A stretch of 64,000 nucleotides of DNA from Papaver somniferum (GCF_003573695.1 NC_039364.1:64252256-64316255), one strand, 5' to 3'. Counted from the first letter of the stretch, positions 22,616-37,479 are shown. The notes: generated from the sequence alone by a model not told the origin. A program made the numbers and translations.

Positions 22616-25600
22616 TCAGTTGAAGTATTTCTTGAACAGTGCTTTCGAGATGGTGAGGGCATGTCCTTGGGCCTTTACAGGATACAGCTCTGCCCCTGAT
22701 TGCCATTTGTTTGAATAAGAAATCCATTCTGTCCTCCATTCTTCCAGCTTAAAATTCTGGTTTGCATTCAAACTTTTTAACAAACAGCGAAAGTATGTGG
22801 AGGCTCTTGGCAGATAGTAACCTTCCAGCAATCCGCTCCAAAATTTATTTGCTGATATTACAGACTTTTATATATTAGGATCCACATATGATAATAACGA
22901 AGACATCATCAATAGGATGATAATGGGATAGGCAATCTCTCGTTTGAGGAAGTAGTTAGTAATAGCTTACCGTAATCGTGAAGTTTGCTCTGATTGTTTT
23001 TTGTGTTATCATACCACATGGTCACTTGTGTCCTGGCGTTCCATTCATACTAAAAAGAGAAGAAAATGAATTCTGACATCTAATCATTTACGAAGGAAAA
23101 TATATGTAAGTAAGATAGTGGATGGATGATTGATTCCAACCTGTCGCATCTCGCTGGGAGTGGTTGCAAGTTTTTTAGCACTCTCCAGCCAAGTTCCTAA
23201 AAGAAAATTATCATCAGAAGCTAAAAGCATATCAATATCCATGATGAGTTCAGCAAACTTTTCACTAGCGGAACTCAATGCTTTGGCATTCTTGTGTTTG
23301 AAAGCTGTCAATGAATCCAAATAAACTTGGTTTGCTAGTTTTGATAGTACTTGGCGAGTAAGGTCGACCAAGTCATATCTGCCATCATAAAAAAACTTCA
23401 TAATCAGAGTCGATGGTGAAATCTTACAGGAGTATCTACGACAAAATCTTACTCTAAAAAACATCAACAAAATCTTAAACTAGAAAACATCGACAACGAT
23501 AACTTAAGGTAAATGTTGTTCAGGGTGAATTTACAATTTGTTTACTAGTTTCGATAGTATATGCTGAGTAATTTACAAAATCGCAACTGCCACCATAAAT
23601 ATGCATTAATATTAAAGGTAACCAATGGTCAGGTGAATCTCAAGGTAAACATTTTTAAGGGTGAATCTTAACTTGAGTAATGTTGTCTATAATATTTACT
23701 TCTGATATGTATGAATTGTAATAAGAGTAATCTAGAATAGATTTTACCTATATGTGAGACTTCCTGCAAGACTGCTTCCTGCATCAATGAATAGCTGCAA
23801 GGCATGAATGACCTCCTCAGTTGAATACCATAAATGTGGCTGAGGCAAGACAGAGTTTGTTTCTGCAAAGGAGAATCTAAACGTTGTTTCCTGTCTTAAG
23901 TGATGCTGTGTGTTTCTTTTGGACATATTAGAACCAGAGTCCCATGATGGATCCCAATCTGGAAATTCAACTATGTAATCTTTGTTATGGTCCTGCAAAC
24001 AAATTTAAGTAGAAGGAAAGTGTAATTTATCAGATTATACATTTGCATGGAAATACAAATATCCATTATAGCTCATTCTGATCATAGCTCCGCTTGGAAA
24101 AGATGTACATTTCTACCATTAAATATTTAAAACACAGTGCATGACATTCAATACCTTTGCTTTCCTAATTCAGGCCAACAAAAGTACGAGAAGCAAAGGA
24201 AATGAAAGGCTTTAACGAGAGAATTGATCTTTCGTTTTATGATCCTTACACTCTTTCCTTGACAAAGAAAAATATGAGCAGAAAAAAGTAAAGAGATTCA
24301 AAACATACTGCAATTCCATCTGTACAATTGTATATTGTTCGATAAAGTATTTCCCAAGCTGCCTCCATCTGATGAATTTCTTTACCATAACGTCGACGAG
24401 AATACGATTTCAGCCATTCCTACAACACAAATGAGGAAGTTAAGCATCGGCTGAAATAATATATGACAAACACAGTTTCTGACACTGTCAATGTCTTATC
24501 AACGCATGAACAGTAGCAAAACGTGCAAACAAAGAATATGATGCAACGTTCAGTGTTGAAGTAGTGCAATCAGTTCCCTTAAAACTTAATTTGCCAGAGA
24601 GAGAGATCGGCACTAAATAGAGTAGTTAGGGACTCTTTAACAGGGTACAACAAACTCACCTAACTGACACAATTTCACCATTCAACTTCGGTTTGCAAGT
24701 TCTATAAGCAATTAACAATTAAATTAGCTAATTAGAATTGAGACGTGAGATACAGGGGCTGGAGTAGGAGACTGGAGAGGAGTCTGTTGCATAAAAGCCA
24801 GAACCTGGAACTTTGTACTTCTTGTATTGCTTGATGTCTCAAATTTCTTTTCTTATGTGGATTGCCTTTATTGTTTGCTTAGTGTTAGACTAGTTAAAAG
24901 GTAAAACACTACACAATTTACAACGGCTTTAAATAAAAATACATGGGCTATATAACTGGTGTAAGAGCAGTTGAACTTTAAAGTGCTTCAATTACCTTCA
25001 GTTGAACTCTTTCACTACGAAATGCCATTTCCGACATCAACTCATAGACGACAGGATTCTGTTCTATCCCTTCCATGCACATTCCTACACCAACCTGATA
25101 GAGCAAAGGAGTGTGAAATCCTAGGTGGCTTTAAGCATAATAGCAAGATGGAAAATTGATGTAGTGGAAGGCAAGCTTTTCTGTGCTATATATATATTGA
25201 TGAACACAGTGTATCTGATTTTTGTATTCAGATGACCTATACACCTCTATGCAGGTATAGAAATTAAAAAAAGATCTATAACGGTTGTTAATAGCACTTT
25301 ATAAAGCATGTTACCATAGTTGAATTTTGGCTGATACGAGCATCAACTGGACCAGTAGAAACTGCATCCAGTATACCATACATCTCAATATTGCCACCAA
25401 AGTTATGCAACATACACCTGCACACATGTAACTGATGATCCAATTATTGTGTGGTTAAATAATGCCTGATCAGAACCAAATAATTAAAAGTATTGAACTC
25501 GAAAGATATAAAGCCATCACACTGCAACCATCCTCTCGCACTGGGGGGAAAAAAGGAAAGAAAGCGGGTGAAAATCGCTATATATATACAACTAACAGTT

Positions 25601-28600
25601 ACCATATATATGGAGTCCCATAAAACTGAGAAGACTTCTTCCAGATAGGTTTGACCTCAGCAAATAGATCAAGAACTATCATCTTTCCAAATGGAACAGA
25701 ATGGAGAAGCGCCTGTCAAATAAAAACGAAAAAGTGAACAAAATCAACTTGTAAGACGGTAACAATCTGAGCATCATTACCATCAGATAAAACAGAAATA
25801 AACAAAAAACATCAAGGAGAAATATGAACATGCAATTACAAGTAGATGTGTACTGTGATACTACTGCTGCATCAGGTGAATTTCAAGCGGGAACTGAAAT
25901 CTTATAAAGGAGTTTTTATTCTTTAAGTATAATATGTTTACATAACATATGAAACAGAAGACACAACACCGCTATTGATCTGCTGATAGGATGTGATATA
26001 AGTGCGCAAGGAACCTAAACAATAGCAGCCAAGGAGTTTTAAAATGTCATAAATTGAGCACTAGCATAATGAAACATCAAGAAAAATTTAAAAAACAAAA
26101 ACTATATGAGTTAAGCTGGTAAAATAAGTACTTACTCTCATCTGTGCTGGATGCCAGAAGGCAGAGTCTGACGAGAATAACCACCCCTGCACGTCGACAA
26201 AATAATCAAATAAAATGTCTTTCGAATGAAGTGTTAAATGAAGTATATCTGTGTCGAAGAGAGTGGTTCCAACGCCTCACAAGGAAGAAAACAATTGAAG
26301 TTAATACAATCACTAAAGTCTGAAGATTATAGGAAGTGTTCCGTTAACTTGACCAAGAAAATTTAGACATTTTTATCAAAAGAAACGGTTACTAAAAGGA
26401 TGTGGAGAAGCAGTATCAACATTAAGTAGTTAGAAGTTCAGTACATATCCTTGACCAAATCATTTGGCGCTCTACTGAAAACCAGGTAACACCTTGATGT
26501 TAGCATTTTGAATAAAATGACAAATATAAAGATCCCACAACCAGAACCTCTCTCTTTCCCACTTTCCTACTTCACTATTATAATGTGACCTAATAAACAA
26601 CCACCACCATCACAACGGATAACATCATCATTATAACCCCACCAGCACCTTAATTGTTTAAGATTTTAGTATGAAGAAAAATAGATCTTAGCAAAGTCCT
26701 ATAAGTGAGCTCAACTGCGAAGAGTGAATAATATACCTGCATTAGCCAAACAGCATCTTTATTCCCCTTCGACATCGCCTTGTAAACGGCTGCTCCAAGT
26801 TGTGAGATATATTTTGGATCATTTGTAGGTGGTAAATTTTCATTGAATGTATCACTGGTTTCATCATCATAGATACAAAATTTAGAGCAGCGTGGATCAT
26901 TCTGGTAATTCATACAATCGTTCTTAGTGAAACACCTTTGGTGGGATGGCTACGTCATAAAGTAATTACCCACACAGACTTGCCAAAGTATATTATCAAG
27001 GACAACAGTATCCAGAGGATAAAAAGACTATTGCAAACCTAAGCAAGAGACTTGCACAGGAATTCACCATAATTTGAAGATTAACATAAGTTCATTCTAG
27101 AACTTGAGCTGTAAAGCAATGCATCCGTGCTCTCCACAATATTCTCCATGCTAAATTGATTATAACAAGGTCTCAGAAGAAAAAGCACATTATACAAGAA
27201 ATCTGATGGATGTGTAGCTTTATGGTACGACTCCAGCCTAGATATGTCAAAATTGTCTACTATAGTATTTTGCCGACTTGGGTCCATTAAACATTATTAG
27301 TAAGTTTGGGACAAGTTCTAATACATTAAATATATAAGGAATCAATTCTAAAGCGTTAACCTAGTTACTTCTATAAAATGAGTACCACACCACTTGGTAA
27401 CAAATTCATTTAGTGATGTTGTCAGATGCTTTCTTTTGGTATGCAGTTGTCAAGAAATGTCAAACCATCACTTTACGAATAATTTTGGTAAATGCTTCTA
27501 TCATTATGTCCAGATTTTTCAACAAAAAAATGAAATTGGGTGATATACATGCATTGGTCTAGAATTAGCTGGCTACGTAGCAACTAACTACATAATGGGA
27601 AATTACATGGTAAATTCAAACAACATAGTGGGACTCTGATCAAAAGATCATTGCTTTCTTTGAAGGCTCTGGGTTGGTGAAAAAAGGCAGGTACCAGCCT
27701 ATATTAATTTTAATACATGCTACATCCATTGGCTAGATCACATGTATACTTTCGTTCTGTTGAAATAAGAAATTACCAGCTGTAGATTTCAGTTATATCT
27801 CCATATTCTGCGAAATAGACAAATAAGAAAAATAAATGGTTATGAATAAGTATTTATAAGTTGATAACTTCTGGTGCATTCACCCAAAAGTTGTGAAGGC
27901 AAGCATCATACACAAGTATAATTGAAATAAAGAAACAATATTCTGAAGTTTCAACTAGCACGCCTTGTAAACTTCAGCACTGCTGTACATTCAGTTCTGC
28001 ATAAACCCTTACTAGTCGTGATAATAAAAATTGTCCTATACGTTTGTTTTGAAGACAGTATCTTTCATCTGACCGAGCCAACAGACTATGAACTCTAAAT
28101 CTGTAATACGATCATTTGTAGTTTGGGTACCAAAAATAACCCAAGACACTTTGCAGACCGTGAACACTGCTCAGGCAGGGACATCCTCTATCAGGAGCTC
28201 ATAGATGTGGCCCAGAGAGAACACATAATCTTCCTGAGCAATGCAGAACAATTAATCCCAGAACCATATACTACTGGTTCAGACTCTGATATCCGAAGCA
28301 AGAGGAAAGGATCCCGCTGGGACATAGCAAATGACAACTCCAAGTTAATCCAAGTATCATTAGCCCCGTTTGGGTACAAAGGATGAGTAGGTGAGATCCT
28401 ACTTTTTACTTTTGTTTGAATTTGAAAACAATACTTAACATGTCAACCAAAGGATGTGTGGGAGCTACCACTACAGAATACAAAAGATATGATGTACTTG
28501 GAGCTCATCATAAAAGAAGAGGTTAAAAGTCAGTAGCTAGTCCCGGACTCTGGCAAAGGAGACTAAGAATCCCAATGTTACGAATTAAATACAAAGACAG

Positions 28601-31600
28601 CATACATAGGTGATGAAGATTCCTCAGTTTCACTACACTACACCAACTACTAAAATCTTCACTTTGGTTAAACTATTTTTTGAAGGTTGCTTACCCTCCC
28701 ACCCCATTATCATATAACTCCAAACAAATAAGGTGATGATTCAGTACTCGGGAGATTGCCTACATATGTGATAGGCCAAAACTCACAAAGGTTATCATGT
28801 TAAGTGACTAAGTCTGTTTCATATATCAATGTGCTTCCCTTTTCGTTATTACATGGTTCCGGTATTTAGATAACTGGAGGTTGGTGACAAATTCGCTTCA
28901 TGAATACTTTGGCTTCTAAGAGGTGTATATGTATAATCTATTTCAAGTGAGTGTTATGGATTAAGACACGCGTATACAAGTAGTTTTAAGTTTAATCGAC
29001 CATGACGAGACCTACAAGACTGTCAAGACCTACGTGATGATAAATTATAGAAGATATTAACTACTGATTTGCAATGATTGCAATAAATGTTACCAAGAAA
29101 TCGATGCAAACCTTTGATTTGTTGCTTGATAAAAGCTTCGCCAATTTGAACAAATAGCGGATCAGACGCGTCCAAAAGAAATGTGCAGCACCACCGACGA
29201 TCACCATTAACAGTATTCCTATTACGAAATCAAGAATTACCATAATCGTGAAGATGGAGAAATATCTTATTTAAGCAATGTTAGAAACATAAGGAAAAAC
29301 AAAACATTTTTAATTCATCATAAACAAACCATGACATTGAACCTTGTTTATGCACTAAATCCCCAACTTAATGAGCAAGAAACTGTACTAAAGTAAATAA
29401 TTTCTATTAGACATAAAATAGGATCTAAAGGGTAAAAGGAAAATAAAAGACACAACTCCAAAGTAAATCCCAAGAGAACGCATCACATTTTATTGTAAGA
29501 AAACAAAAATACGAGTAAACTTTTCTAAGGGGTGTCTGAGGCCAAGTTATCTCTCCTTCCTCAGCTATGATAGCACCCGCAGTACCGTATCTTCCCATAA
29601 TGACTACGAAGTAGTAATGTAAAAAGGTGGATTAGTGCTCATAGATGATGGAAACCAGTCTACTGGAATACCCTAACACCTAAGGTCTTGTATCCTCAAG
29701 CCGATGTTCAGTTGGACTCTCCATGCGTACTAGGGAGATTGTAAAGAGAGTTTACAGTGGTCTTGCTTTTTCTTACCAATGAACTAGATAACTTTCTACC
29801 TGAATAGATTTCTCAATCTGAAGAAGCCTGATATAAACTTGTAACTCATGAAATTCAGAATGACCAAAAAAGGAAATATCAAATATGTTAAAAAAAAAAA
29901 CTCTAAGTTAACATAAAGTAGACAAAATAACCTAACTCTGCAGATAAATATGATGGTCAGGTAAAACATTTCATCTTGCAATCGAAGCATATAACCATTG
30001 ATGCAACTGGGAACTGGCTATGGTAAATCATGAGTATTCAGTTTCCTTTCCTGCTGTGGTTCACTAATTAAGAATGTCCCAGACTCCCAGTACGAACAAG
30101 AAGAGAAAGAAAGAGAGGAGGAGAAAGAAATATGGAGACAGTGTGAAAACTAAACCCATTCCATTTAACAGCACTTGTAAGATTTCGACAATGTAGGGAT
30201 GCTGCTCTATGAATTTTAAACAGAACATCTCAAAGTAGCAGCAAACATTATTGATGGGACAAAAACAAAGAGAAAAAGAAAAGATGGATGACATACCAGT
30301 CCCCGAGTCTAGTAATATTGGCTGAAGGAAATATCTTTTTTAATGCTGCTGGAACATTCCCAGAGAAAGATGGTAGTACTGGAAAATCACGAGCAAGTCC
30401 ATATGGAGAATTACTTAGAGATTGTGATCAAATAAGCATGAAAAAAGACCAAATATGAAATCTAAGACTCCTCCAAACTTCAAAGTTGATAAACAAACGC
30501 GTCCAACCATAACCTTGATATCAATTTTACAACATCAACAGTGCCATTCAGAGTAGCATTTATCTTCACATAAGCATTGCTATGGTTTCTTCACAGCAAA
30601 CATATAGTCCTGCATGTGTTTTCCACTTTATAATAATCACAACTCCAAACATCATAGCTTTTACACATTTATAACATACTACTACATGTCAATTTTTTTA
30701 ATCGTATTGATTGCCTTCCATAACTGATGTCAAACAAGATTTTTTTTGTATTGGTCAGAAATTATAACGCGTGCTCTCAAGTTCACCACTTGCTTTGGAC
30801 TTCGTTTTACGGGATATGGTGATTTAGAAATCAAGCTTGGTTTGAAGATACAAAAAGTCCTCTCACCCAAGCCATGTAGGTAAGATCACCCATCTGATCT
30901 GGTAGGTTGGTTAAAGGCTCCACCGGCAGGGAGTTACCTGGCCTACCCATACTTCGCTCTTTAAGGGAAGTGCTAAGGTGCAGAAGGACAACTTGGTAAA
31001 AGTCAGTATGGTGGCACCCTCCAAAAATTGGTGGGTTAAGGTGAACACTGACGGGTGTTCTTTATGGATCCTTGGTAAGGTGGGTGGTGACACAGTTTTC
31101 TGGAACTACTCTGGCTTAGTCACAGGAGCTTTTTCAATTCATTTTGGCTAAAAGACTTCAGTTGTGGCAGAACTACTATCCATGCCACCGAACAAGCCCA
31201 AGCTTGTGATATAGTAGTATTTGGTTGGAGAGCGACTCAATGATAGTTATTAATGCACTGAAGGAGTCTATTATACCCCATGGATGTGTCTGTCTGAGAT
31301 TCATCTCGTCTACACAGGTCGCCTTTTTTCATAATTTAAAAAGAATGCAATGGTTGTGCTGATACTTTACGCAAGTTTGGTGCCACCTTAAAAACGGCTG
31401 TTTGGTGGTCTTTTCGTCTGCCTTTTCTGTGTGGTATCATGGGGCTATACCGTTCTGGTCTACCTAAACTTAGATATAAGTAGTTATCTTTGAAGTTTGA
31501 ACCTAATTGGAGGTCTAGGTTTATGTCTTCCATTTATTTGCTTATTAATAAATCGCTCCTCTAGTGGAGTTTTTCACACAAAAACATTGACAATATAAAG

Positions 31601-34600
31601 GATATCCTAAGCTGTGCCAAGTAAGCTCATTATTATAATATTGGACCAGCAGATTAGGAACCAATCTTGGACAACAAATCTATTGTTGTGATTACAATTA
31701 TGAATTATGATGCAGACAGATAAAGAGTATAAAAACCTAGGTTTTTACCTTAAAGTCAAGTATGGCTTGTTAATAAAGATGATAACATGTAACTTGGCAG
31801 TGCATCTATAAAATTTTAATTCATTGCAAACAATGGAGAATGCTAAGGCATAATAATAGCAAGACATAGAAAATGGCCTAGTTAGTTCAACCATGTCATA
31901 GTTTAAATGCATGAATGATATGACTGTGTGATATATAAAATCCAATAATGATGTATACCAAAGCATACCAGGAGTCATGCCCAACTCTATCATCCTTGAC
32001 AAAATAACTTTCTGAAGAACCAATTGTTGATCTAACCAACTCTGCGGAAGAGGCCCACCCCATCTGTGGAAGCAGAAACGTAGGATTGTAAGTAAATGAA
32101 AATTTCAAAAAACTGACTAACGATCAAGAATAAGTGTTTACTTGCTGGACTTGCTCATTATTTGCATACCCCACATTTTTCTTTTCTTAGTAAAAATACA
32201 CTTGAGGGGTATGTTTGAAGTTTTAATGAAACTTAATTACTACTATTTTGAAGCATGAGACTTAACTAGTACTTTCTTGAGCATAAATCCAAAACTAGAA
32301 AACATATATCGAAATCTTATATATAAGGAAGCTTCTAACGATTGCCCTCAACCTGGAGAGTGGAAAATTAAAGATGACCATGATCTGCTTCAAATTAAAC
32401 TGATTTGCCCTGACTGATCTGCTTTAATACTTCTGGAACATGTAGGTCGTGAAACTTCACACCAATTCCAAAATGCAGGCTCAGATGCATGTCTCTGAGG
32501 TTGTTCCTAGTGTACCCAGTGTTTCAAATTACATGCCCATAGAATCAGTTCGATAGTTAAGCTGCTAAAATTAACAGCTCTTTCAAATGAAGAATTACCA
32601 ATCATGCAACTGACCCGACAATGTCTCTAATTAAAACAAACTGTTTCTTGGATTCTTTAGTCAGCAAGCTAGTCATTGCCAAGACAGGTACAAATACCAG
32701 ATCACATAACGAGGCATCCTTGCAAACATGAGAAATGTCAAAGATAATACTGTTTAGTGTATTCTTTATCACCACAAATTTGAATTCAATCAGGGAGCAA
32801 AACGCCTCCCACCATCATAAAAGTGATAGACACAGTCTGCAGGATTTCACTTGTCTACTTCAAAAAAAGACCTATTAAGATTGTGGAACATAAACCTTGC
32901 AATCACTAAGAAATGTAAATTCAAGACTTGACTAGCAAAGCGTGAGAGACAAGGTTGTAGCCTAAGCATACAAGACTCTGAGCACTGTATAAATCTCCAA
33001 ATTATCCCACCAAATATAATGTTGCTCAACAATTTCGTCGCTAATCCCCGATTTTGAAAAGATCGTACAGGTGCAAAACACAGAATTTTAAAACTTAAGT
33101 CTTTAGTAATCAATCAAAGTTCAATCCCTGATTTTGAGATCAATCTAACATCTTATATCCGTGCGCATATATACTGGTACTGGTAATTCTTATCTCATAA
33201 TGCCGTGACCACTAATTAAAATCCAATAACCAAAAGCAAACCTGATAACAAGACCAGTATCTAATGATTGGGTATCAAGTATCAACGAACCAGGCAAGAA
33301 CCAGAAGACAGTATGAACAGTTGGGTAGGCATTTCCTTATAAACATAAATGTGTTGAGTGAATAGCTATGACATCCCCAATGCCACAATTCACCTACCCA
33401 TGTAAATTGGCCATGCGAGCCCAAGCAAGAAAGGCTGGTCCTCCAAAGAAGTCACTCAAATCACTGTTACTAAGATTAAAACCCTGCAACCGAAATTAAG
33501 AGAAGAAAACATCAGACTCCTTTACTTAATGATATATAAAAAATTCGAATCCACATGTACATAACCAAGATAGATATTAAGGCATCAAGGTGAACCAAAC
33601 GGGAAGGTTTAGACATTCCAATCTCACAGAGATTTGGACACAGGGGAAGCAATCATACATAAGACTGGATGTAATGACAATTGAAATAAACAAGCTGACA
33701 GGAAAAAAGAAGAAAAAATTAACGCAAAAGATGCCACAATGGAAAAAAAAAGTGCCTGAATAAAGGTAACACTTGTATTTGATGAAATTAACAATCAAAA
33801 ATAGAAATACGCCTTTATATGGTTGAATTACGTAAAATACTGTGAAAACGTGAAACAGACTTTTCAAGGAAATATCAACAAACCTAACATCCTTAGATGA
33901 CCAAAGATGAAATGTTACAAATTCATATGCAAGAAGGTACAAAAATAATAGTCTCTCCAACACTTAATGTGGTTTAATTTGCACTTTTGTAGAAGGTTGT
34001 TAGAAAAGCTATACATATCAAGGTGTTCCTTTACTGTACGTTTAACTTATTTCTTATAGCTATAAATCTATTATTCAAAGGCTCGAGTGTTTCCTTAGCT
34101 AGCTGAACTGAAATATCTGGTCTAGATTTGTTAGTTAGTCAATCAATTACTTCAAATGTGTTGAGGACTATAATTTCAAATCCAGAATTGAAAAACTAGC
34201 AATAAGAAATAATATGGTGAGTACAGCTAGTACCTTGAAAACTTTTTGCCAAATGCTTTCTTGACCTGTGAATGCCAAAGGCAAGTTAATCCCTTGAAGA
34301 GCCATCCAATCTATTTCTTTCTCCCACCTATTCCAATCCCACCACACATAAGAATCTGTAGAAGATAACCAGGCATAAAATTAATCTTGTGTATGTTTAA
34401 AATATTTCAACCTCATGGAAAAGGGAAGGTTTCTGAAAGTTTTACAACAGTAACGGAAAGTGAAACCATTTTAACAAAATGAAACTAAATTAAATAATTG
34501 AAATATTGAAAAACATAGTATATTAATTATGTGGACAATGTTAGTTATGTGTAAAACAAACTACAAAAAGAAAATCAGATAAAAACGTAGCATATTTCTT

Positions 34601-36914
34601 ACAGCTTGAGGTAACAACATTTTGGTAATAATTCCACGGGACTGGACGCCTAACCAACACTCCTTGGTCCTTTACAGGTGGTAGTGATCCTGGCTTTGGG
34701 ACTGAAGCTATCTGAATGCCTCCAGTTTTGTCCCACGAAATATGAGCACCACACCAATATTTTAGGTACCAATGAAGGCCAGACGTAATTTCGACGGCGG
34801 TGGTGCCTTCTATCCTGGGGTGGAAAAGACAACTCTCAAAATGAAAATAAACCGTAAACTAGCATATTGCAACTATAGACACCAGCAATATCCCTGACTC
34901 TTTTACCATATAGTTATTAACAAGACGAATCATTCCCTCCGTTTCAAAATAATAGGCTGGTTTCAAGTGCAAGGAGTGTAAAGAAATCGGAATCCTAGCA
35001 CTCCCAACACTGTTACTTTACCCATCTTAGAGTAGGGTTTGTTATTGATATTTATTTGGCATAGTTGTACAGCAAATAGAAAACTTCAGAGTTGAATGGT
35101 TACCTAAAGTAATCTTTAAATTTATGTTATAGTGAATCCAATACCTATATGTAGTCTAGCACTACACACAAACATCAAAAAACTGTTTAATTTAAGCTGC
35201 CTACGTTATCTCTGATCCTCGCCTGCTACTAGCATTGGAGTTCTTAATATAGAAGCAACTAGATCCACCACAAACTTCCTGAATAACAGCAAATCAGCAC
35301 TGTGAGTGACGATAAAGATTAACAGAACGTTATTTGGAAATCTAAAATAACACTTGAGGGAATAATGCATTCAATTATAAACATATGTACTTACTACATA
35401 TTCTGTATCAGAGAATAAAGAAAGGTTCAAGCCTTTATAACAAATGTCAGGAATACTTTTTAAAATATAACATTCAGTAGAAAAACCTCTAAAACACAAC
35501 AGTTTCTTCCCATGCTAAATATTTCATGCATGGCTGCAAAACATCATATAACTTAATAGGTCCTTTTACATATTGAGGACCTATTAAGGAAACCCTGAGA
35601 TTTGAGATGGCTGGTCTTGAATCTCAACTTGTTTGCTTACAAAATCTTGATTTTATTCCTGAGTATCGTATATGAAAAGCACTTTTAAAGTGATATACAT
35701 TCACAAGTACTTCAGCGCAAAGAAAGAATTAAGAGCTATGTTTTCTCTTGAGATTAAACTTTTCTAGCAATCTGAAACAAAAACAATATCTGTGAAAGGC
35801 TATCAAAGACAGATGCGAAGGAAAGTCTTCAATCGATAAGACCAACATACAACAATAATTAAACAGGAAATTTGTTGCCATGCAAATCTGATTATGAACT
35901 ATCCCAATTTCTGATCCATGATATAAAACAATGTCTAGTAGTTCACACCAAACAAATAAACCAATATCAACGGACTAACACCTGCTTAGCTAAAAATCAT
36001 CGTGCAAATACAGATCACGAAGATCTTAAACTTGCCCACACATCTCCAATACCGACCTCAGGATTTCGGAACAAAAATGACGGAAAAAAGCATGACAGGT
36101 GATATTCTTGTGACTGGGACAATTCCCCATTAACGAGAACCATAAGAATTAACATCTGCCTAGGTAAAAGATACCCAAAATGTAGCCAACTGTGTTATGT
36201 AATGCGACCTCCATATATCCCCCAACAGATTCTTGTAGTGTCATATCATTATTAATGTTTATGAAATTCTCAATTGGCAACCCTGAGGAACATGGAAGTT
36301 CAAAATGACATGGTGACTTACCACTTAACACAGTGCTTTTGTTAAAAAGAGGCTGAGTTAAGAAGTAGATAGAGCTCCACTATTAGCAACTTCTGGCTTA
36401 ATAAGCATCACTCATGGATACCTAAATTTAATCACTATCAAATCAATATAAAAAATACACTCAGAAACTTCCATAAGACTATGTAAAGCCGAGTATTCTA
36501 CAAAATAAATCAATCAAACAACAAAATGATCTTAACAAGAGAACCCCAGATAAGCAAACAGACGGATGCCCTAAAATAGCTTAAGACTGAACTACTGAGT
36601 ATAAATTGATAGGATGTAACTTCAACTGAAAATAACTGAATAAAAGCAAAGATATGAAACTAATTTAACAGTACCATGGAAACTAACTTAAAGTCAAAGC
36701 TAGAAACATGGGTTGGCAATAGTCTTCGAAGAACTCCCATAGCTGCTGCTTCTTGTACAGATGAAGAGGGTTTTTTATTGTAAAGTTTTCTTAATAGAAC
36801 CCCCATTGATTCTTCTTCTTTCATTGCATTGGTTGATGTAACAAGACTAACGGAAAGTGATAAGACAAGTAATGCAAGAAGAGGATTAGACATTTTGAGA
36901 TTTTCTTTATGCAT
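22616..36914 (-). CDS. NAGLU: Alpha-N-acetylglucosaminidase (GH89, NAGLU family), 19 exons
   Basis: All introns are GT-AG and the spliced frame is open for 812 codons. Exons: 36675-36914, 35205-35278, 34603-34814, 34234-34355, 33398-33483, 31969-32063, 30297-30378, 29112-29218, 27777-27807, 26737-26854, 26136-26186, 25603-25712, 25315-25417, 24996-25094, 24309-24419, 23748-23992, 23141-23378, 22971-23049, 22616-22851. The enzyme removes terminal alpha-N-acetylglucosamine and is lysosomal in animals. In plants it is expected in the secretory/vacuolar route. A hydrophobic signal peptide ([16 protein letters not shown]) opens the protein. The Met at 36893 is an equally good start (805 aa). Family blocks include [45 protein letters not shown] and [14 protein letters not shown]. 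The two catalytic glutamates expected from human E316/E446 are E355 (DTFNEN) and E485 ([10 protein letters not shown]), with the same spacing of 130. Introns hold LINE and MITE scraps. Confidence 0.97.
28123..28386 (+). other. Exon-like open frame inside NAGLU intron 8, opposite strand
   Basis: An 87-codon frame (TTG-initiated, no ATG start) reads [20 protein letters not shown], then [13 protein letters not shown] and [14 protein letters not shown]. Its composition looks like real protein rather than intron. It may be a captured or retroposed exon. The SKRKGSRWD end is reminiscent of splicing-related SURP/G-patch proteins, but I cannot name the gene. A possible AG acceptor precedes at 28153. 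It cannot be a NAGLU exon because it is on the other strand. Confidence 0.3.
31010..31500 (+). pseudogene. LINE RNase H-like remnant in NAGLU intron 6, antisense
   Basis: With stops and shifts, the plus strand reads [12 protein letters not shown], then [32 protein letters not shown] and ERLNDS. Other frames give [15 protein letters not shown] and CADTLRKFG. This is the order of the RNase H domain (RVT_3 type) at the end of plant L1-like elements. The protein is broken by many lesions. Confidence 0.75.
34934..34966. repeat. Stowaway-type end in NAGLU intron 2
   Basis: CATTCCCTCCGTTTCAAAATAATAGG resembles the left end of Stowaway MITEs. No partner end was found within the intron, so it is probably a truncated copy. 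Confidence 0.4.
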
Positions 36915-37169
36915 CTATATACTAGAATCGAACTGAACGAAGAGTGGAAGTGAAGGGCGAAAAGGAATTTATGGTTACTTCATTTTAATGGCGTTTGTTT
37001 TTGGGATTTTAGTTTTTCTTCTGTAGAATTAGAGTAGACCCGTCGAAATACAATCACTGTCACTGGTTCATGGAGATGGATGGGATACCAACCTTTCTAC
37101 TTCTAGAGATGGAATCTAATCAGTAAACAGTAATAATTGGCAAAGGGTGCGGCTGGGGAAGGCCAACTT
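36915..37169. promoter_or_regulatory. Upstream region of NAGLU
   Basis: About 250 bp separate the NAGLU start from the next MITE. I see no clear TATA box. Promoter and 5' UTR are expected here but are not defined by the sequence. Confidence 0.3.
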
Positions 37170-37452
37170 TAAAAAACCTTATAGGGTGTTTGGAAGGTAC
37201 ACTTAGAAGTAGAAGTCAAAAAGTAAAAAGTCAGTTTGACCATGTTATTTCTAAAAGCAAAAAAAGTTAATTGTTTGTAAAGCCAGCGCGTTTGGATATA
37301 AATCTGTTTCTGACTTCCGCTTCTGCAGAAGTAGAAGTCAGAAGCAAAATAGTTTTGCTTCACAATAAGTTGACTTTTCTATTTCTAGAAGTCGAAAAGT
37401 AGCTTCTGAATGTACATCCAAACACATTTCAGGTATCCAAATGCACTATTAG
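37170..37452. mobile_element. hAT-type MITE
   Basis: The left end TATAGGGTGTTTGGAAGG and the reverse complement of the right end (AATAGTGCATTTGGATACC) are imperfect inverted repeats. The interior alternates AGAAGTAGAAGTCA and its complement, giving a long hairpin. The TTTGGA...CAGAAGC style is typical of plant hAT-derived MITEs. Confidence 0.6.
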
Positions 37453-37479
37453 TAAATTATAGATAGATCCATAGACACT

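Noticed and set aside
33577..33963. 128-codon minus-strand frame in a NAGLU intron
   Set aside because: It is Phe/Leu/Tyr-rich low-complexity reading of AT-rich intron DNA. It is not needed for the NAGLU frame and has no domain.
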